Source of the DNA: Qipengyuania qiaonensis
Lineage (GTDB): Bacteria; Pseudomonadota; Alphaproteobacteria; Sphingomonadales; Sphingomonadaceae
Direction: 5' to 3'
DNA: 64,000 nucleotides
NCBI RefSeq assembly: GCF_019711515.1
Contig: NZ_JAIGNO010000005.1
Location: 62,001-126,000 of the forward strand
Below are positions 18,162-28,255 of the stretch, piece by piece (the first letter of the stretch is position 1; each line of letters opens with the position of its first letter). The translations under genes and the position numbers were made by a program. The notes under the pieces were generated by a model that was given only the letters and a program-made list of their open reading frames with translations, was not told where the DNA came from and searched no databases.

Positions 18162-18388
18162 TATCCTCGCGCCTCCAGTTCCGAACCGCGTTTGAGCACC
18201 TCGCTGCCATCCTCCTGCCTTATCAGATAGGCTGGATTGTCCTCATCGCCGTTCCTGGTCACTTCGCTGCCCTGCAGCGTACGCGAAACCTCACGCTCGA
18301 AGCGCTCTTTGATCTGGCCGGTGCCTTTGCCGTTGCCCCAGTTCCACTCGACATACTGGTCTGTCCTGAAGCTGTTGGGATTGTTCAT
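18161..18388 (-). CDS. DUF2945 family small protein
   Basis: A 75-residue protein with the DUF2945 (HVA1-type) pattern: FRTDQYVEWNWGNGKGTGQIKERFEREV, TRNGDEDNPAYLIRQEDG and EVLKRGSEL. The fold is a small SH3-like barrel often found in stress-linked sets with DUF3008. No enzymatic residues are apparent. It follows the single-membrane-helix gene at 18408 and touches the DUF3008 start. Confidence 0.88.
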   Translation of the reverse strand: MNNPNSFRTDQYVEWNWGNGKGTGQIKERFEREVSRTLQGSEVTRNGDEDNPAYLIRQEDGSEVLKRGSELEARG

Positions 18389-18407
18389 AAGGCTTCTCTG
18401 CAGGTGA

Positions 18408-18719
18408 TCAGTTCTCGACGACTTCCAGGCCGTCTTCCTCGGTGGTTTCGCCGGCTGGCGCTGCCACCTCGTCGTTACCCAGATCGGTCACGATACTGTC
18501 GGTATCGTCGCCATCATCCTCCATGGAAGAAATCTGGCCGCTGACCGTGCCTTCTTCCTCGACATCGCCGGTGGTCAGCGCAGGAACAATCCAGGTAATC
18601 GACAAAAGAACGATCGCCAGCAGCAATCCGCCTGCCAGTATCCAGCGGACGACGCCTTCTTTCGAGCCGCCGCTAGCTTCGGTATCGGTCACATGGATTT
18701 CATCGCCATGTCTATGCAT
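18408..18719 (-). CDS. single-pass membrane protein, unknown
   Basis: A 103-residue protein with a basic/polar N-terminal part, one clear membrane helix (WILAGGLLLAIVLLSITWIV, about residues 26-45) and a very acidic tail. The topology predicts a periplasmic acidic tail of about 55 residues. No family is recognised. It lies first in the line of small genes 18719-17546 read leftward and probably shares their stress-related expression. Confidence 0.65.
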   Translation of the reverse strand: MHRHGDEIHVTDTEASGGSKEGVVRWILAGGLLLAIVLLSITWIVPALTTGDVEEEGTVSGQISSMEDDGDDTDSIVTDLGNDEVAAPAGETTEEDGLEVVEN

Positions 18720-18795
18720 CGAACATCTCCCTAAGGTTACGCCATTGCGCTTATACCTGTCAGGGTGATTTACGCTCGCCCGCGACGAATGTTCC

Positions 18796-19620
18796 TCAGT
18801 CGCGCAGCAACTCGTTGATGCCGGTCTTGTCGCGGGTCTGCGCGTCGACGGTCTTGACGATCACCGCGCAGGCGAGGCCCGGGCCGCCATCCTTGCCGGG
18901 CATCGAACCGGGCACGACGACCGAATAGGGTGGAATATGGCCGCGGATCACTTCGCCCGTGTCGCGATACACGATCTTGGTCGATTGGGTGATGAAGACA
19001 CCCATGGCTACGACGCTGCCTTCGCCGACAATCACGCCTTCGACGATTTCGCTGCGGGCGCCGATGAAACAATTGTCGCCAATGATGGTGGGGTTCGCCT
19101 GCATCGGTTCGAGCACGCCGCCAATCCCGGCACCCGCAGAGATATGGCAGTTCTCGCCGATCTGCGCGCAACTGCCGATACTCGCCCAGGTATCGACCAT
19201 CGTGCCTTTGCCGACATAAGCGCCGATATTGACGAAGCTGGGCATCAGTACGCAGCCCGGTGCGATATAGGCGCCTTCGCGGGCGATCGCGCCGGGTACG
19301 ACGCGAAAACCGGCTTCGCGGAAGCGTGTATCGTCCCATCCGGCGAACTTGCTCGGCACCTTGTCGAAGGCCGGATGGCCGGCACTGCCGCCATCCATGA
19401 CACGGTTGTCGTTGAGGCGGAATGACAGGAGCACAGCCTTCTTGAGCCATTGATTGACCGTCCAGCCACCCTTGCCGTCGGGCTGGGCAACGCGGCCAGT
19501 ACCGCTGTCCAGCATGGCCAGCGCCGCATTCACCGCATCGCGCACGTCGCCCGATTGCGGCGTGACATTGGCGCGATCTTCCCAAGCGGCTTCGATTGCG
19601 GTTTCGAGGTCGGCGCTCAT
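18796..19620 (-). CDS. dapD: 2,3,4,5-tetrahydropyridine-2,6-dicarboxylate N-succinyltransferase
   Basis: DapD adds succinate to tetrahydrodipicolinate in the lysine and diaminopimelate pathway. The 274-residue protein has an N-terminal helical part, [18 protein letters not shown], then a left-handed beta-helix of hexapeptide repeats ([21 protein letters not shown], split across turns) and the C-terminal [15 protein letters not shown]. The ATG at 19620 follows GGAG seven bases upstream; a Met four codons earlier has no site. Its partners dapE (57174) and dapB (60621) are in the window but far away. Confidence 0.97.
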   Translation of the reverse strand: MSADLETAIEAAWEDRANVTPQSGDVRDAVNAALAMLDSGTGRVAQPDGKGGWTVNQWLKKAVLLSFRLNDNRVMDGGSAGHPAFDKVPSKFAGWDDTRFREAGFRVVPGAIAREGAYIAPGCVLMPSFVNIGAYVGKGTMVDTWASIGSCAQIGENCHISAGAGIGGVLEPMQANPTIIGDNCFIGARSEIVEGVIVGEGSVVAMGVFITQSTKIVYRDTGEVIRGHIPPYSVVVPGSMPGKDGGPGLACAVIVKTVDAQTRDKTGINELLRD

Positions 19621-19669
19621 GCTGGTCTCCATATGCATTCTCGGAGCGCTCGTTAGCAGGACCGCCGTG

Positions 19670-20755
19670 CTAGTCCATCCCCGCTTCCTTGGCGAAGTGA
19701 TAGGCGCGCTCCACCAGCGGGGCGACGCGTTCGGACATCGATTTCGCATGCGCGCTCGAAGCCGTTCCGTCGATCACGCGCTTCTTGATGCCCTGCATGA
19801 TCCCGGCGAGGCGGAACAGGTTGTAAGCGAAGTACCAGTCCATCGGCGGCACGGGATAGCCGGTGCGCGCAACATAGCGCTCGACCGCCTCGTCCTGCGT
19901 CGGGATGCCGAGCTCTTTTAGGTCGAGCCCGAGCAGGCCCGCGCGCCCGTCATGCGGATTGTGCCAGTTGAGCATGAGATAGCTGAAATCGGCGATCGGA
20001 TCGCCCAGTGTCGACAGCTCCCAGTCGAGCACTGCGATCACGCGGTTTTCGTCCTTGTGGAAGATCATGTTGTCGAGCCGGTAGTCGCCATGAACGACGC
20101 TCGATTCATGCTGCGGCGGAATCGTCTCGGGCAGCCATTCGATCAGCCGCTCCATTTGCGGCATGTGCTCGGTCTCGGACAGTTTGTACTGCTTCGCCCA
20201 GCGGCTGATCTGCCGCGCGCAATAGTCGGTCGGCTTGCCGTAATCGCTCAGGCCGATTTCATCCGGATTCTTCGTATGCAGATCGGCGAAGGTGTCGATC
20301 ATCGCATTGTAGATTTCGCGGCGTTCTTCGGGCGTGTTGTTCGGCAGCGAACCGTTCCAAAGCGAACGACCGTCGGCCAGGCCCATGACGAAGAATTTCG
20401 ACCCGATGACTTCGGGGTCTTCGCACAGGCCATAGGTCTTGGGCACCGGAAAGCCGGTCGGCCCAAGGGCGTGCATTGCCTTGTATTCGCGGTCCACCGC
20501 ATGCGCGCTCGGAAGCAGCTTGCCGAAAGGCTGGCGGCGGAGAACGTAGGACCGATTTGGCGTGTCGATGCGATAGGTCGGGTTCGACTGGCCGCCCTTG
20601 AACTTGGTGTAGCGGATCGGCCCTGCGAAACCTTCGACAGTGGCTGCGAACCACGCGGTGAGCGCGTCCATATCCATGCGATCGGCTTCCGGCACTTCGA
20701 TAGTGCCGACCATTTCCTTGTCGAAATCGATCTCGGGCATGCCGGTATTCCCCAT
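19670..20755 (-). CDS. phosphotransferase family protein (ACAD10/11 N-terminal domain-like)
   Basis: A 361-residue aminoglycoside-phosphotransferase-like kinase. It has the substrate-entry block [11 protein letters not shown], the lysine/arginine part [26 protein letters not shown] with the catalytic Asp-x4-Asn, and [15 protein letters not shown] with the metal-binding Asp. This arrangement matches the kinase domain fused to human ACAD10/11 and the separate LvaA of Pseudomonas, which phosphorylate 4-hydroxyacyl-CoAs. An ACAD10/11-like dehydrogenase lies two genes upstream in the same set. Substrate here is inferred. The start shares one base with the ADH stop. Confidence 0.85.
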   Translation of the reverse strand: MGNTGMPEIDFDKEMVGTIEVPEADRMDMDALTAWFAATVEGFAGPIRYTKFKGGQSNPTYRIDTPNRSYVLRRQPFGKLLPSAHAVDREYKAMHALGPTGFPVPKTYGLCEDPEVIGSKFFVMGLADGRSLWNGSLPNNTPEERREIYNAMIDTFADLHTKNPDEIGLSDYGKPTDYCARQISRWAKQYKLSETEHMPQMERLIEWLPETIPPQHESSVVHGDYRLDNMIFHKDENRVIAVLDWELSTLGDPIADFSYLMLNWHNPHDGRAGLLGLDLKELGIPTQDEAVERYVARTGYPVPPMDWYFAYNLFRLAGIMQGIKKRVIDGTASSAHAKSMSERVAPLVERAYHFAKEAGMD

Positions 20756-21840
20756 CAGTCGAACACCACCACGCTGCGCGCGGACGTGCCCTGTTTCATC
20801 TTCTCGAAGCCTTCATTGATCTTATCGAGCGGGATACGCTCGGCGATGATCGTGTCGAGATCGAGCAGGCCGCGCATGTAGAAATCGACGAGGCGTGGCA
20901 GGTCGACCGGGAAGTGGTTCATCCCCATGATCGCGCCTTGCAGCTTCTTGCCCGACAGCAGATCCATCGCGCCGAGCCCGACCTTGCAGTCCAGCGGCAT
21001 CATGCCGAGGATCGTCGCCGTGCCGCCGCGGCGCAGGATCTTGACGCAAAGGTCCGCGGATGCCTGGCGGCCGACAGCCTCGATCGCGTGATGCACGCCG
21101 CCGCCGGAGATTTTCATCACCTCCTCGACGGCATTGTCGGCCATGGCATCGACCGTGTGGGTGGCACCCAGAACTTCGGCCAGTTGTCGCTTCTCGGGGA
21201 TCGGGTCGATGGCGATGACCTTGCCCGCGCCCGCAATCTTGGCGGCGTTGATCGCCGCCAGGCCCACGCCGCCGCAGCCGACCACGGCAACGACTTCGCC
21301 CGGCACGACGGAACAGGCATTGAAGATCGTCCCCGCACCCGTCGTCACCGCGCAGCCGATGACGGCGGCCCGGTCGAGCGGCATGTCCTTGTCGATCGCG
21401 ACGCAGGCATGCTCGTGAATCAGCATCTGTTCGGCAAAGGCCGAAAGGTTGAGCATCTGGGCGACCGCCTCGCCCCCATTGCGGGTGATGCGCGGAGGCT
21501 TGGTCTGGTCGCGGCGCGTGTCCGCTCCCATGCACAGGGCCATGCGCCCGGTGACGCAGAATTCGCAGTGACCGCAAAAAGCGGACAGGCAGGAGACGAC
21601 ATGGTCGCCCGGCCTGACGGTCTTCACCTCGCTGCCGACCGCGCGCACCACGCCCGCCGCTTCATGGCCCGGAATGGCCGGCAGCGGGTGCGGGTAGGCG
21701 CCGTCGATGAAGTGCAGGTCCGAATGGCACAGACCGCAGGCCTTTGTATCGATCAAGACCTCGTGCGGGCCGGGATCGGCGAGTTCGACCTCGCCGATCG
21801 TCAGCCCGCCGACCTGTTCAAGAATTGCGGCTTTCGCCAT
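20755..21840 (-). CDS. zinc-dependent alcohol dehydrogenase (MDR family)
   Basis: The 361-residue enzyme has both zinc sites of the MDR superfamily: catalytic CGLCHSDLHFIDG and GHEAAGVV, and structural CGHCEFC plus a later Cys. It also has a Rossmann motif VVGCGGVGLAAINAA. It most resembles class III-type/NAD-dependent zinc alcohol dehydrogenases acting on longer alcohols. Its place between the kinase and the acyl-CoA dehydrogenase suggests oxidation of a hydroxy intermediate in the same route. The start at 21840 (MAKAAIL) follows AGGAGTAG. Confidence 0.9.
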   Translation of the reverse strand: MAKAAILEQVGGLTIGEVELADPGPHEVLIDTKACGLCHSDLHFIDGAYPHPLPAIPGHEAAGVVRAVGSEVKTVRPGDHVVSCLSAFCGHCEFCVTGRMALCMGADTRRDQTKPPRITRNGGEAVAQMLNLSAFAEQMLIHEHACVAIDKDMPLDRAAVIGCAVTTGAGTIFNACSVVPGEVVAVVGCGGVGLAAINAAKIAGAGKVIAIDPIPEKRQLAEVLGATHTVDAMADNAVEEVMKISGGGVHHAIEAVGRQASADLCVKILRRGGTATILGMMPLDCKVGLGAMDLLSGKKLQGAIMGMNHFPVDLPRLVDFYMRGLLDLDTIIAERIPLDKINEGFEKMKQGTSARSVVVFD

Positions 21841-21856
21841 GAACTACTCCTTTGAA

Positions 21857-21977
21857 CCCCCTTCCGCTTGCAGGAGGGGTAGTGACACCGGGCGCTGCGC
21901 AGCAGAACCATGTCGCCGGGGTGGGTGCGGCGCGACCGGCCCACCCCCGCATCTCTCTTGCAAACGCGAGGGAGGGT
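21857..21977. repeat. G/C-rich intergenic repeat-like sequence
   Basis: The 139-base gap between two acyl-CoA-cluster genes contains CCCCCTTCCGCTTGCAGGAGGGG and CCCACCCCCGCATCTC...GAGGGAGGGTGG, inverted blocks of the kind scattered between genes of related bacteria. No coding potential is seen. Similar sequence was not found elsewhere in this window, so it may be a single copy of a chromosome-wide family. Confidence 0.35.
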
Positions 21978-21979
21978 GG

Positions 21980-23317
21980 TCAGCGCGTCGCGCCCATGTC
22001 GCCCGAGCTGAAGCTGTTGTCGTTGCCGCCAATCGGTGCCTTGCCGTCGCGCAGCGCATTGGCGCTGGGACCTTTTTCCGGCAGATGCTTGGCGAATTCC
22101 ATCCGCGCGATCGAACGGGCGTGGACTTCGTCGGGGCCGTCGGCAAGGCGCAAGGTGCGTTGGTGGGCATAGGCGCTGGCGAGACCGTAATCCTCGCTCA
22201 CGCCGCCGCCGCCATGGGCCTGGATGGCATCGTCGATGATCCGCAGTGCCATGTTGGGCGCCTGCACCTTGATCATGGCGATTTCCTGCTTGGCCGCCTT
22301 GTTGCCGACCTTGTCCATCATGTCGGCCGCCTTGAGGCAGAGGAGGCGGGTCATGTCGATGTCGATGCGGGCCCGCGCGACACGTTCTTCCCAGACCGAA
22401 TGCTTGTAGATCGGTTTGCCGAAAGCCTCGCGCTCCTGCAGGCGTTTGCACATCTTCTCCAGCGCTTCTTCGGCGACGCCGATGGTCCGCATGCAGTGAT
22501 GGATGCGGCCCGGGCCGAGGCGGCCCTGGGCAATTTCGAAGCCGCGGCCTTCGCCCAGCAGCATGTTGTCGACCGGTACGCGAACGTTCTTCAGTTCGAC
22601 TTCCATATGGCCATGCGGCGCGTCGTCGTAGCCGAAGACAGGGAGATGACGCAGCACGTTCACCCCCTCGGCATCGGTCGGCATGAGCAGCATCGACTGT
22701 GCGGCATGGCGCCCGGCCGAGAAATCGGTCTTGCCCATGACGATCGCGACCTTGCATCGCGGATCGCCAAGGCCGGAGGACCACCATTTGCGGCCGTTGA
22801 TGACATATTCGTCGCCGTCGCGCTCGATCCGGGTTTCGATATTCGTCGCGTCGGACGAAGCCGTGAACGGTTCGGTCATCAGGAAGGCGGAACGGATCTC
22901 GCCGTTCATGATCGGGCGCAGCCACTTATCCTTTTGCGCGCGGGTACCGTAGCGATGGAACACTTCCATATTGCCGGTATCGGGAGCGGAGCAGTTGAAG
23001 ACTTCGGAGGCGAAACCGACGCGGCCCATTTCCTCGGCGCACAGGGCATATTCGAGGTTGGTGAGACCGGGGCCTTCGAATTCGAAACTTTCCTCGACAT
23101 GATGGTGGCCGTCATTGCGCGGCGGCATGAAGAGATTCCAGATGCCGTCCTTCTTGGCCTTGGCCTTTAGTTCCTCGACCACCGGGATGACCTTCCAGCG
23201 GTCGCCTTCGGCATCCTGCTGCTTGTAGGTTGGAACGGCAGGGCGAACGTGATCTTCGATGAAGTTCTTCACCCGGTCGCGCCAGTAAGCTTGCCGTTCT
23301 GTCGGTTCGAAATCCAT
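21980..23317 (-). CDS. acyl-CoA dehydrogenase, ACAD10/11-like
   Basis: A 445-residue FAD enzyme. It has the ACAD10/11 branch features: [53 protein letters not shown] and a C-terminal [15 protein letters not shown] with the long [14 protein letters not shown] tail. In that branch the enzyme works on 4-phosphohydroxyacyl-CoA, made by a kinase like the one at 19670. The similarity is visible; the reaction is inferred. The start MDFEPTERQ follows AGAGG. It precedes the ADH and kinase genes on the same strand. Confidence 0.92.
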   Translation of the reverse strand: MDFEPTERQAYWRDRVKNFIEDHVRPAVPTYKQQDAEGDRWKVIPVVEELKAKAKKDGIWNLFMPPRNDGHHHVEESFEFEGPGLTNLEYALCAEEMGRVGFASEVFNCSAPDTGNMEVFHRYGTRAQKDKWLRPIMNGEIRSAFLMTEPFTASSDATNIETRIERDGDEYVINGRKWWSSGLGDPRCKVAIVMGKTDFSAGRHAAQSMLLMPTDAEGVNVLRHLPVFGYDDAPHGHMEVELKNVRVPVDNMLLGEGRGFEIAQGRLGPGRIHHCMRTIGVAEEALEKMCKRLQEREAFGKPIYKHSVWEERVARARIDIDMTRLLCLKAADMMDKVGNKAAKQEIAMIKVQAPNMALRIIDDAIQAHGGGGVSEDYGLASAYAHQRTLRLADGPDEVHARSIARMEFAKHLPEKGPSANALRDGKAPIGGNDNSFSSGDMGATR

Positions 23318-23397
23318 CGTCTCTATCCTCTTCTCTCAATTCGGTTTCGCCATGAAACTGGCATAAGGTTGGTGCCAAGCCAAGCCTGCCTGGCCGG

Positions 23398-24873
23398 TCA
23401 GGGGGTTATCGAATGCGCATCGGGGTCGGCGCGCACGGCATCGTCCAGAGGGTCGTGAGCCTCTGATGCAGGTTGACGGGAAAGCCTCGCTGCCACGCGC
23501 GCCTCATGCTGGGCGCGGGTGATCGGGAAGCGCGAAAGCCAGTATGCCCCGAACAGCGCCAATGCGCTGGCGGCGAGCACGAACAGCAAAACCAGCCGCT
23601 CCACCGTTTCCGGGCCCACATCGGCCTGCGGCGTTCCCGGTGCGAGATCGATCGATTGCACGATCAGGCTGGTCAGCAGGATACCGCCGCCGGTGGCGCA
23701 TTTCTGCACCAGCCAGTTGCCCGAATAGAAAGTCCCTTCCGCGCGTTTGCCGGTACGTTCTTCGAACGCCTCGACGATTTCCGCCACCATCGAAGTCGCG
23801 GATATGATCGAGACGACGCTGGCCGTGTTGGCCACGATCAACAGGGCGAAAAGCAATACCGTCGAAGCGGTGCTTCCCGGTGTGGGCCAGGCTCCGGCAA
23901 GCAGCAAGACGTAAGGCCCGCAGTAGAATGTCAGTCCGATCAGCGCGGCGACCGCGGCCGCTTTCGGCTTGCCCCATCTGCGATGGATCGGGCTGACGAT
24001 CAGGAACATCACCACCACCGACAGAAACAGAACCGCCGGGTACAGCCGGAATGCGAGGTCGCTGAACTGCCATACGTAAAGGTTGACGTATTGCGTGATC
24101 GAGAAGGTCATGCCCTGCAGGACGTAGGCGGCCAATCCGCCCAGCGCAAAGATCACAAAGGCCTTCTCGCGGAAGGCATCGAATATCTCGGCGAAGGCAC
24201 CGCGGATGGAAAAGGGCGGCGGGCGGCGTGGAGGAAGGTGGGCCACGATTCGGTGCTGCGCTGCGGCCGAGCCGATCACGGCGAAGGCTATGAGCGCCGC
24301 GCCGAACATTCCGTATTCGGCATATCCCTCCGGCTGCAGTTGCGATTCGGGTGTCGGGAGGAACAGCGTGAAGGTCAGCACCATCATCAAGAGCCCGCCG
24401 AGCCATCCCGACAGGAAGCGGTAGCGGAACAGCGTGGTGCGTTCGTCATAATCGTCGGTGATTTCGGGCACGAGACTGACAGAGGGCACTTCGCAGGCGG
24501 ACAGGAGCAGGCGCACTCCGACGGCGAGGGCGACGATGTCCCAGAATCCGGGCGACCCGACGAAGGGCGGCGACCACAGCATCGTCCACAGCACCGCCAG
24601 GGGAACAGGCGCGATATAAAGCCAGGGCAGGCGCCGTCCCCAGCGCGTATAGGTCCGGTCGGACAGGTGGCCGATCAGCGGATCGATCATCGCATCGACG
24701 ACCAGCGCCGTGGCCAGCGCCGCCCCCACGGTGCTGGCATCGACGCCGAGGACCAGATTGTAGAACGGCAGCAGGAAGAAGCTGAACCCCGAATCCTTCA
24801 CGCCGAAGGCAACGGCCCCGAAGCCGTGAACCAGCTTCAGGCGCTGGGGAAGGGGGCCGTGAACGAGAGGCAT
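23398..24873 (-). CDS. GPH-family (MelB-like) sugar/cation MFS transporter
   Basis: The 491-residue membrane protein has about twelve predicted helices and the GPH-type N-terminal block DAMIDPLIGHLSDRTYTRWGRRLPW with its charged loop. Such carriers in MelB and related proteins couple substrate import to Na+ or H+. In sphingomonads GPH proteins also accompany lipid or steroid catabolic genes, so the substrate need not be a sugar. The gene's stop overlaps the SDR start by one base, linking it to 24873-25733. Confidence 0.85.
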   Translation of the reverse strand: MPLVHGPLPQRLKLVHGFGAVAFGVKDSGFSFFLLPFYNLVLGVDASTVGAALATALVVDAMIDPLIGHLSDRTYTRWGRRLPWLYIAPVPLAVLWTMLWSPPFVGSPGFWDIVALAVGVRLLLSACEVPSVSLVPEITDDYDERTTLFRYRFLSGWLGGLLMMVLTFTLFLPTPESQLQPEGYAEYGMFGAALIAFAVIGSAAAQHRIVAHLPPRRPPPFSIRGAFAEIFDAFREKAFVIFALGGLAAYVLQGMTFSITQYVNLYVWQFSDLAFRLYPAVLFLSVVVMFLIVSPIHRRWGKPKAAAVAALIGLTFYCGPYVLLLAGAWPTPGSTASTVLLFALLIVANTASVVSIISATSMVAEIVEAFEERTGKRAEGTFYSGNWLVQKCATGGGILLTSLIVQSIDLAPGTPQADVGPETVERLVLLFVLAASALALFGAYWLSRFPITRAQHEARVAARLSRQPASEAHDPLDDAVRADPDAHSITP

Positions 24874-25733
24874 CAGGCCGTCTGCATGGCTGCTTTCGCC
24901 TGCTCTTCCATCGCTTCGAGCGCAGCGAACATACGCGGCTCTTCCGGATCCCAGCTATGCCGCGGGCCGAGCGTGATCCCGCCGTCGACGATGAGGGAGG
25001 CTCCAGTCATGAAGCTCGCCTCTTCGCTCGCCAGAAAGGCGACTGCACTGGCGATATCGACCGGCTGGCCGCTGCGTGCGACAGGCTGGGCATTGGCCGA
25101 CATCTGCGCGATGGCCGCCTTGGCCATGGCCTTCATTTCGCCGGTGATCTCGAGACTGGCGGTAAAGATATTGGTGTTGATGAAACCCGGTTGCACCGCG
25201 TTCACCCGGATGCCATGCTGCGCCAGATCGGTCGCTGCGCATTTGGTGAGATGCAATACGCCCGCCTTGGCGACCGCATAGGCCGTCGGCGCATAGCCCG
25301 GGCCGGCCGCAGCCACGCTCGATACGTTCACGATGCTCGCGCCTTTGCGGCCCATCATGTGCGGGACGGCGTACCGGATACCCATCGCCACCGACCGCAG
25401 CAGCAGGTCCATCGTGCGATCCCATTCGTCGGGCTCGATCTCGGAAATGTCGGCGCGCGCGCCGCCCGCACCGGCATTGTTGAAGACGACGTCGATCCCG
25501 CCCGTCTCTTCCGCCGCGCGATCCATCAGCCCTTTGATGGCGGCGGATTCGCACACATCGCACTTTACGAAACGGACATCGCCGGCCGTATTGGCGGCCA
25601 GCGTTTCGCCGCCGGCGACATCGATATCGCCTGCGAAAACAATCGCACCTTCGCCGGCGAACAACGCGGTCGCCGCCGCGCCTATACCGGACGCGGCACC
25701 CGTGACGACCACGGTCTTGCCCGAGAATCGCAT
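24873..25733 (-). CDS. short-chain dehydrogenase/reductase (SDR)
   Basis: A 286-residue classical SDR: NAD(P)-binding TGAASGIGAAAT near residue 11, NNAGAGG, and the active-site Ser-Tyr-Lys set (VSSVAAAG ... YAVAKAG). The C-terminal tail continues past the usual domain end with HSWDPEEPRMFAALEAMEEQAK. It probably oxidises a hydroxyacyl or alcohol intermediate of the catabolic cluster. Its stop overlaps the next gene's start by one base. Divergent from the acyl-CoA dehydrogenase at 25911. Confidence 0.92.
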   Translation of the reverse strand: MRFSGKTVVVTGAASGIGAAATALFAGEGAIVFAGDIDVAGGETLAANTAGDVRFVKCDVCESAAIKGLMDRAAEETGGIDVVFNNAGAGGARADISEIEPDEWDRTMDLLLRSVAMGIRYAVPHMMGRKGASIVNVSSVAAAGPGYAPTAYAVAKAGVLHLTKCAATDLAQHGIRVNAVQPGFINTNIFTASLEITGEMKAMAKAAIAQMSANAQPVARSGQPVDIASAVAFLASEEASFMTGASLIVDGGITLGPRHSWDPEEPRMFAALEAMEEQAKAAMQTA

Positions 25734-25910
25734 GCCTACTCTCTCCCCGAATTTCTCCGTTTCCAGCTTAGGGGAGCACGCCTTGGCGTCAACGAATTCC
25801 GGCTGACGTTACGGCAATGCGGGCCGTCGCCAGTGGTCTTGCGCATGTCATGCGAATCACCCTAACGTAAGCGTCAACATACCGCTGTTTTAGAAGAGAG
25901 GATTCGGCAC

Positions 25911-27098
25911 ATGTCCGACAGCGACCTGGAAACCTTCCGCGCCCAGACGCGGGAGTGGCTCGAAGCCAACTGCCCCACCGAGATGCGCGAACCCGTCCGC
26001 GACGAGGACGATGTGTACTGGGGCGGCCGTGACGCGACGTTCAAGAGCGATGCGCAAAAGGCGTGGTTCGAGGCCTGCCGCGACAAGGGCTACACCGTGC
26101 CTGCCTGGCCCAAGGAATATGGCGGTGCGGGCCTTTCGCCGGCAGAAGCCAAGGTGCTGCGCGAGGAAATGAGCGCGATCGGCGCCCGCCCGCCGCTCTC
26201 CAGCTTCGGCATCTGGATGCTCGGCCCGGCATTACTGCATTTCGGCACCGAGGGGCAGAAGCAGAAATTCCTCAACGAAATCGCCCGCGGCGAAATCCGC
26301 TGGTGCCAGGGCTATTCGGAACCGGGCTCGGGCTCAGACCTCGTATCCCTGCAGACCTTCGGCGAGGACAAGGGCGACCACTGGGTGGTCAACGGACAGA
26401 AGATCTGGACGTCCTATGCCGACAAGGCCGACTGGATTTTCTGCCTCGTTCGCACCGACAAGGCGAACAAGTATCAGGGCATTACCTTCATGCTCTACGA
26501 CATGGCGAGCGCAGGCGTTTCGACCAAGCCGATCCTGCTGATCTCCGGCAACAGCCCGTTCTGCGAAACCTTCTTCGACGATGTCGAGGTGCCCAAGAGC
26601 TATGGCGAGGACGTGCCCGCCTATGTCGGCGAGGTAAATCGCGGTTGGGATGTGGCGAAATACCTTCTCGGCCACGAGCGCGAGATGATTTCGGGTGCCG
26701 ATGGCGGCGACCGCACCAGCGCGATCGGTGCTGCGCTGACGCGCGCCAATGGCGAGATCGATCCCGTGCTGCGCGCAGAGCTGGCGCAGTTCGATGTCGA
26801 TGCGCTGGCCTATGCCGCGATGGGCGAGAAGTTCCTCGACGAGATCAAGGTCGGCAAGGCGCATCCCGCGCAGCCGAACATGATGAAATATGCCGGGACC
26901 GAACTGAACAAGCGCCGCCACGAGCTGATCATGGCGGCGGGCGGTTCGACCGCGCTCGAATGGGAGAGCGAGGAAACCGGAGGTGGCAAGCCGTCGCGCG
27001 GCTGGTTGCGGACGAAGGCGAACAGCATCGAAGGGGGTACCTCCGAAGTCATGCTGAACGTCATTTCCAAACGTATTCTCGACCTGCCGGGAGCCTGA
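25911..27098 (+). CDS. acyl-CoA dehydrogenase
   Basis: A 395-residue FAD-dependent acyl-CoA dehydrogenase: CQGYSEPGSGSDLVSLQT (FAD/substrate loop), WVVNGQKIWTSYADKADW, and the C-terminal SNSIEGGTSEVMLNVI. The paired downstream dehydrogenase starts 4 bases after its stop, an arrangement known from two-subunit FadE-type enzymes in steroid and lipid degradation, where only one subunit binds FAD fully. ATG at 25911 follows GAGAGGA. Substrate unknown. Confidence 0.94.
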   Translation: MSDSDLETFRAQTREWLEANCPTEMREPVRDEDDVYWGGRDATFKSDAQKAWFEACRDKGYTVPAWPKEYGGAGLSPAEAKVLREEMSAIGARPPLSSFGIWMLGPALLHFGTEGQKQKFLNEIARGEIRWCQGYSEPGSGSDLVSLQTFGEDKGDHWVVNGQKIWTSYADKADWIFCLVRTDKANKYQGITFMLYDMASAGVSTKPILLISGNSPFCETFFDDVEVPKSYGEDVPAYVGEVNRGWDVAKYLLGHEREMISGADGGDRTSAIGAALTRANGEIDPVLRAELAQFDVDALAYAAMGEKFLDEIKVGKAHPAQPNMMKYAGTELNKRRHELIMAAGGSTALEWESEETGGGKPSRGWLRTKANSIEGGTSEVMLNVISKRILDLPGA

Positions 27099-27102
27099 TC
27101 GA

Positions 27103-28242
27103 ATGCCTCTCTATTACGACGACGACCAGACAATGCTGGCCGAGACCGCCAATCAGTTCATGGCGGAAGAAGGATCGACCAAGAAACAACTGCGCCACTG
27201 GCGGGATCGCAACTGCAAGGACGGTTTCGGCCACGGCCTGTGGAAGCAGTTCGCCGAAATGGGTTTCACCGGCATGCTGGTGGGCGAAGAGGATGGCGGG
27301 CTCGGCATGGGCCAGGTCGAGGCGAACATCGTGCTCGAGGAAATCGGCCGCAATTTGACGCCGTCGCCCTTCCTGAGCAGTTCGGTGCTGGCCGCGACCG
27401 CGCTCAATCACGGCAGCAACGATGTGAAGGGCCGCTGGCTGCCCGAACTGGTTTCGGGCGATAAGGTCTATTCGGTCGCCGTGGACGAAGGCCGCAAGCA
27501 CCGTCCCGAAAAGATCGCCTGCAAGGCGGAGAAGTCGGGCAACGGCTTCAAGCTGACCGGCAGGAAGGACTTCGTTGTCTATGGTGCCAGCAGCGAGATG
27601 ATCGTCGTTGCTGCGCGCACTTCGGGCAGCGATAGCGACGTGGACGGCGTGACACTGTTCGCCGTGCCGCAGGATGCCGCGGGCATGAGCCATGACAGCG
27701 TCCGTCTGGTCGACAGCTCGATGGCCAGCCACATCACTTTCGACGGTGTCGAACTGGACGGCGATGCCGTGATCGGCGAGGTCGATGGCGGCCGCGACGT
27801 GCTCAACGCCATGCTGATGGCGGGCCGTGTCGGCTCCGCCGCGGAAGGCGTCGGCGTCGCGCGCGGGGCGATGGACATGACGGTCGATTATCTCAAGCAG
27901 CGCAAACAGTTCGGCAAGGTGATCGGTGAGTTCCAGGCGCTCCAGCATCGCGCCTCGCACCTCTATTCCGAAGTCGAGATCGCCCGCGCGGTGACGATCA
28001 AGGCAGCGCAACTGCTCGATGCAGGCAGCGAGAAGGCCGATCTCATGGCCTCGGTCGCCAAGGCCAAGGTCGCCAAGGTCGCGGGGCTTGCCGTGCGCGA
28101 AGGCGTCCAGATGCATGGCGGCATCGGGATGACCGACGAATACGATATCGGCCTCTACATGAAGCGCGATCGCGCGCTGCAGGAGTTCCTGGGCGACCAG
28201 TATTATCATGCGGGCCGTGTGGCGGAGCTGAGCGGTTATTGA
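27103..28242 (+). CDS. acyl-CoA dehydrogenase, probable partner subunit
   Basis: A 379-residue acyl-CoA dehydrogenase-family protein: MGFTGMLVGEEDGGLGMG, GRKDFVVYGASSEMIVVAART, and the C-terminal QMHGGIGMTDEYDIGLYMKR. Its catalytic regions diverge more than those of the upstream copy, as is usual for the second subunit of heteromeric acyl-CoA dehydrogenases. The ATG lies 4 bases after the previous stop, so equal expression is expected. A dispersed repeat (28256-28374) separates it from the next SDR gene. Confidence 0.9.
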   Translation: MPLYYDDDQTMLAETANQFMAEEGSTKKQLRHWRDRNCKDGFGHGLWKQFAEMGFTGMLVGEEDGGLGMGQVEANIVLEEIGRNLTPSPFLSSSVLAATALNHGSNDVKGRWLPELVSGDKVYSVAVDEGRKHRPEKIACKAEKSGNGFKLTGRKDFVVYGASSEMIVVAARTSGSDSDVDGVTLFAVPQDAAGMSHDSVRLVDSSMASHITFDGVELDGDAVIGEVDGGRDVLNAMLMAGRVGSAAEGVGVARGAMDMTVDYLKQRKQFGKVIGEFQALQHRASHLYSEVEIARAVTIKAAQLLDAGSEKADLMASVAKAKVAKVAGLAVREGVQMHGGIGMTDEYDIGLYMKRDRALQEFLGDQYYHAGRVAELSGY

Positions 28243-28255
28243 TGTCTTCGCTTCT

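Noticed and set aside
23473..25281. 602-residue plus-strand open frame
   Set aside because: Antisense shadow of the GPH transporter and SDR genes, with no recognisable domain.
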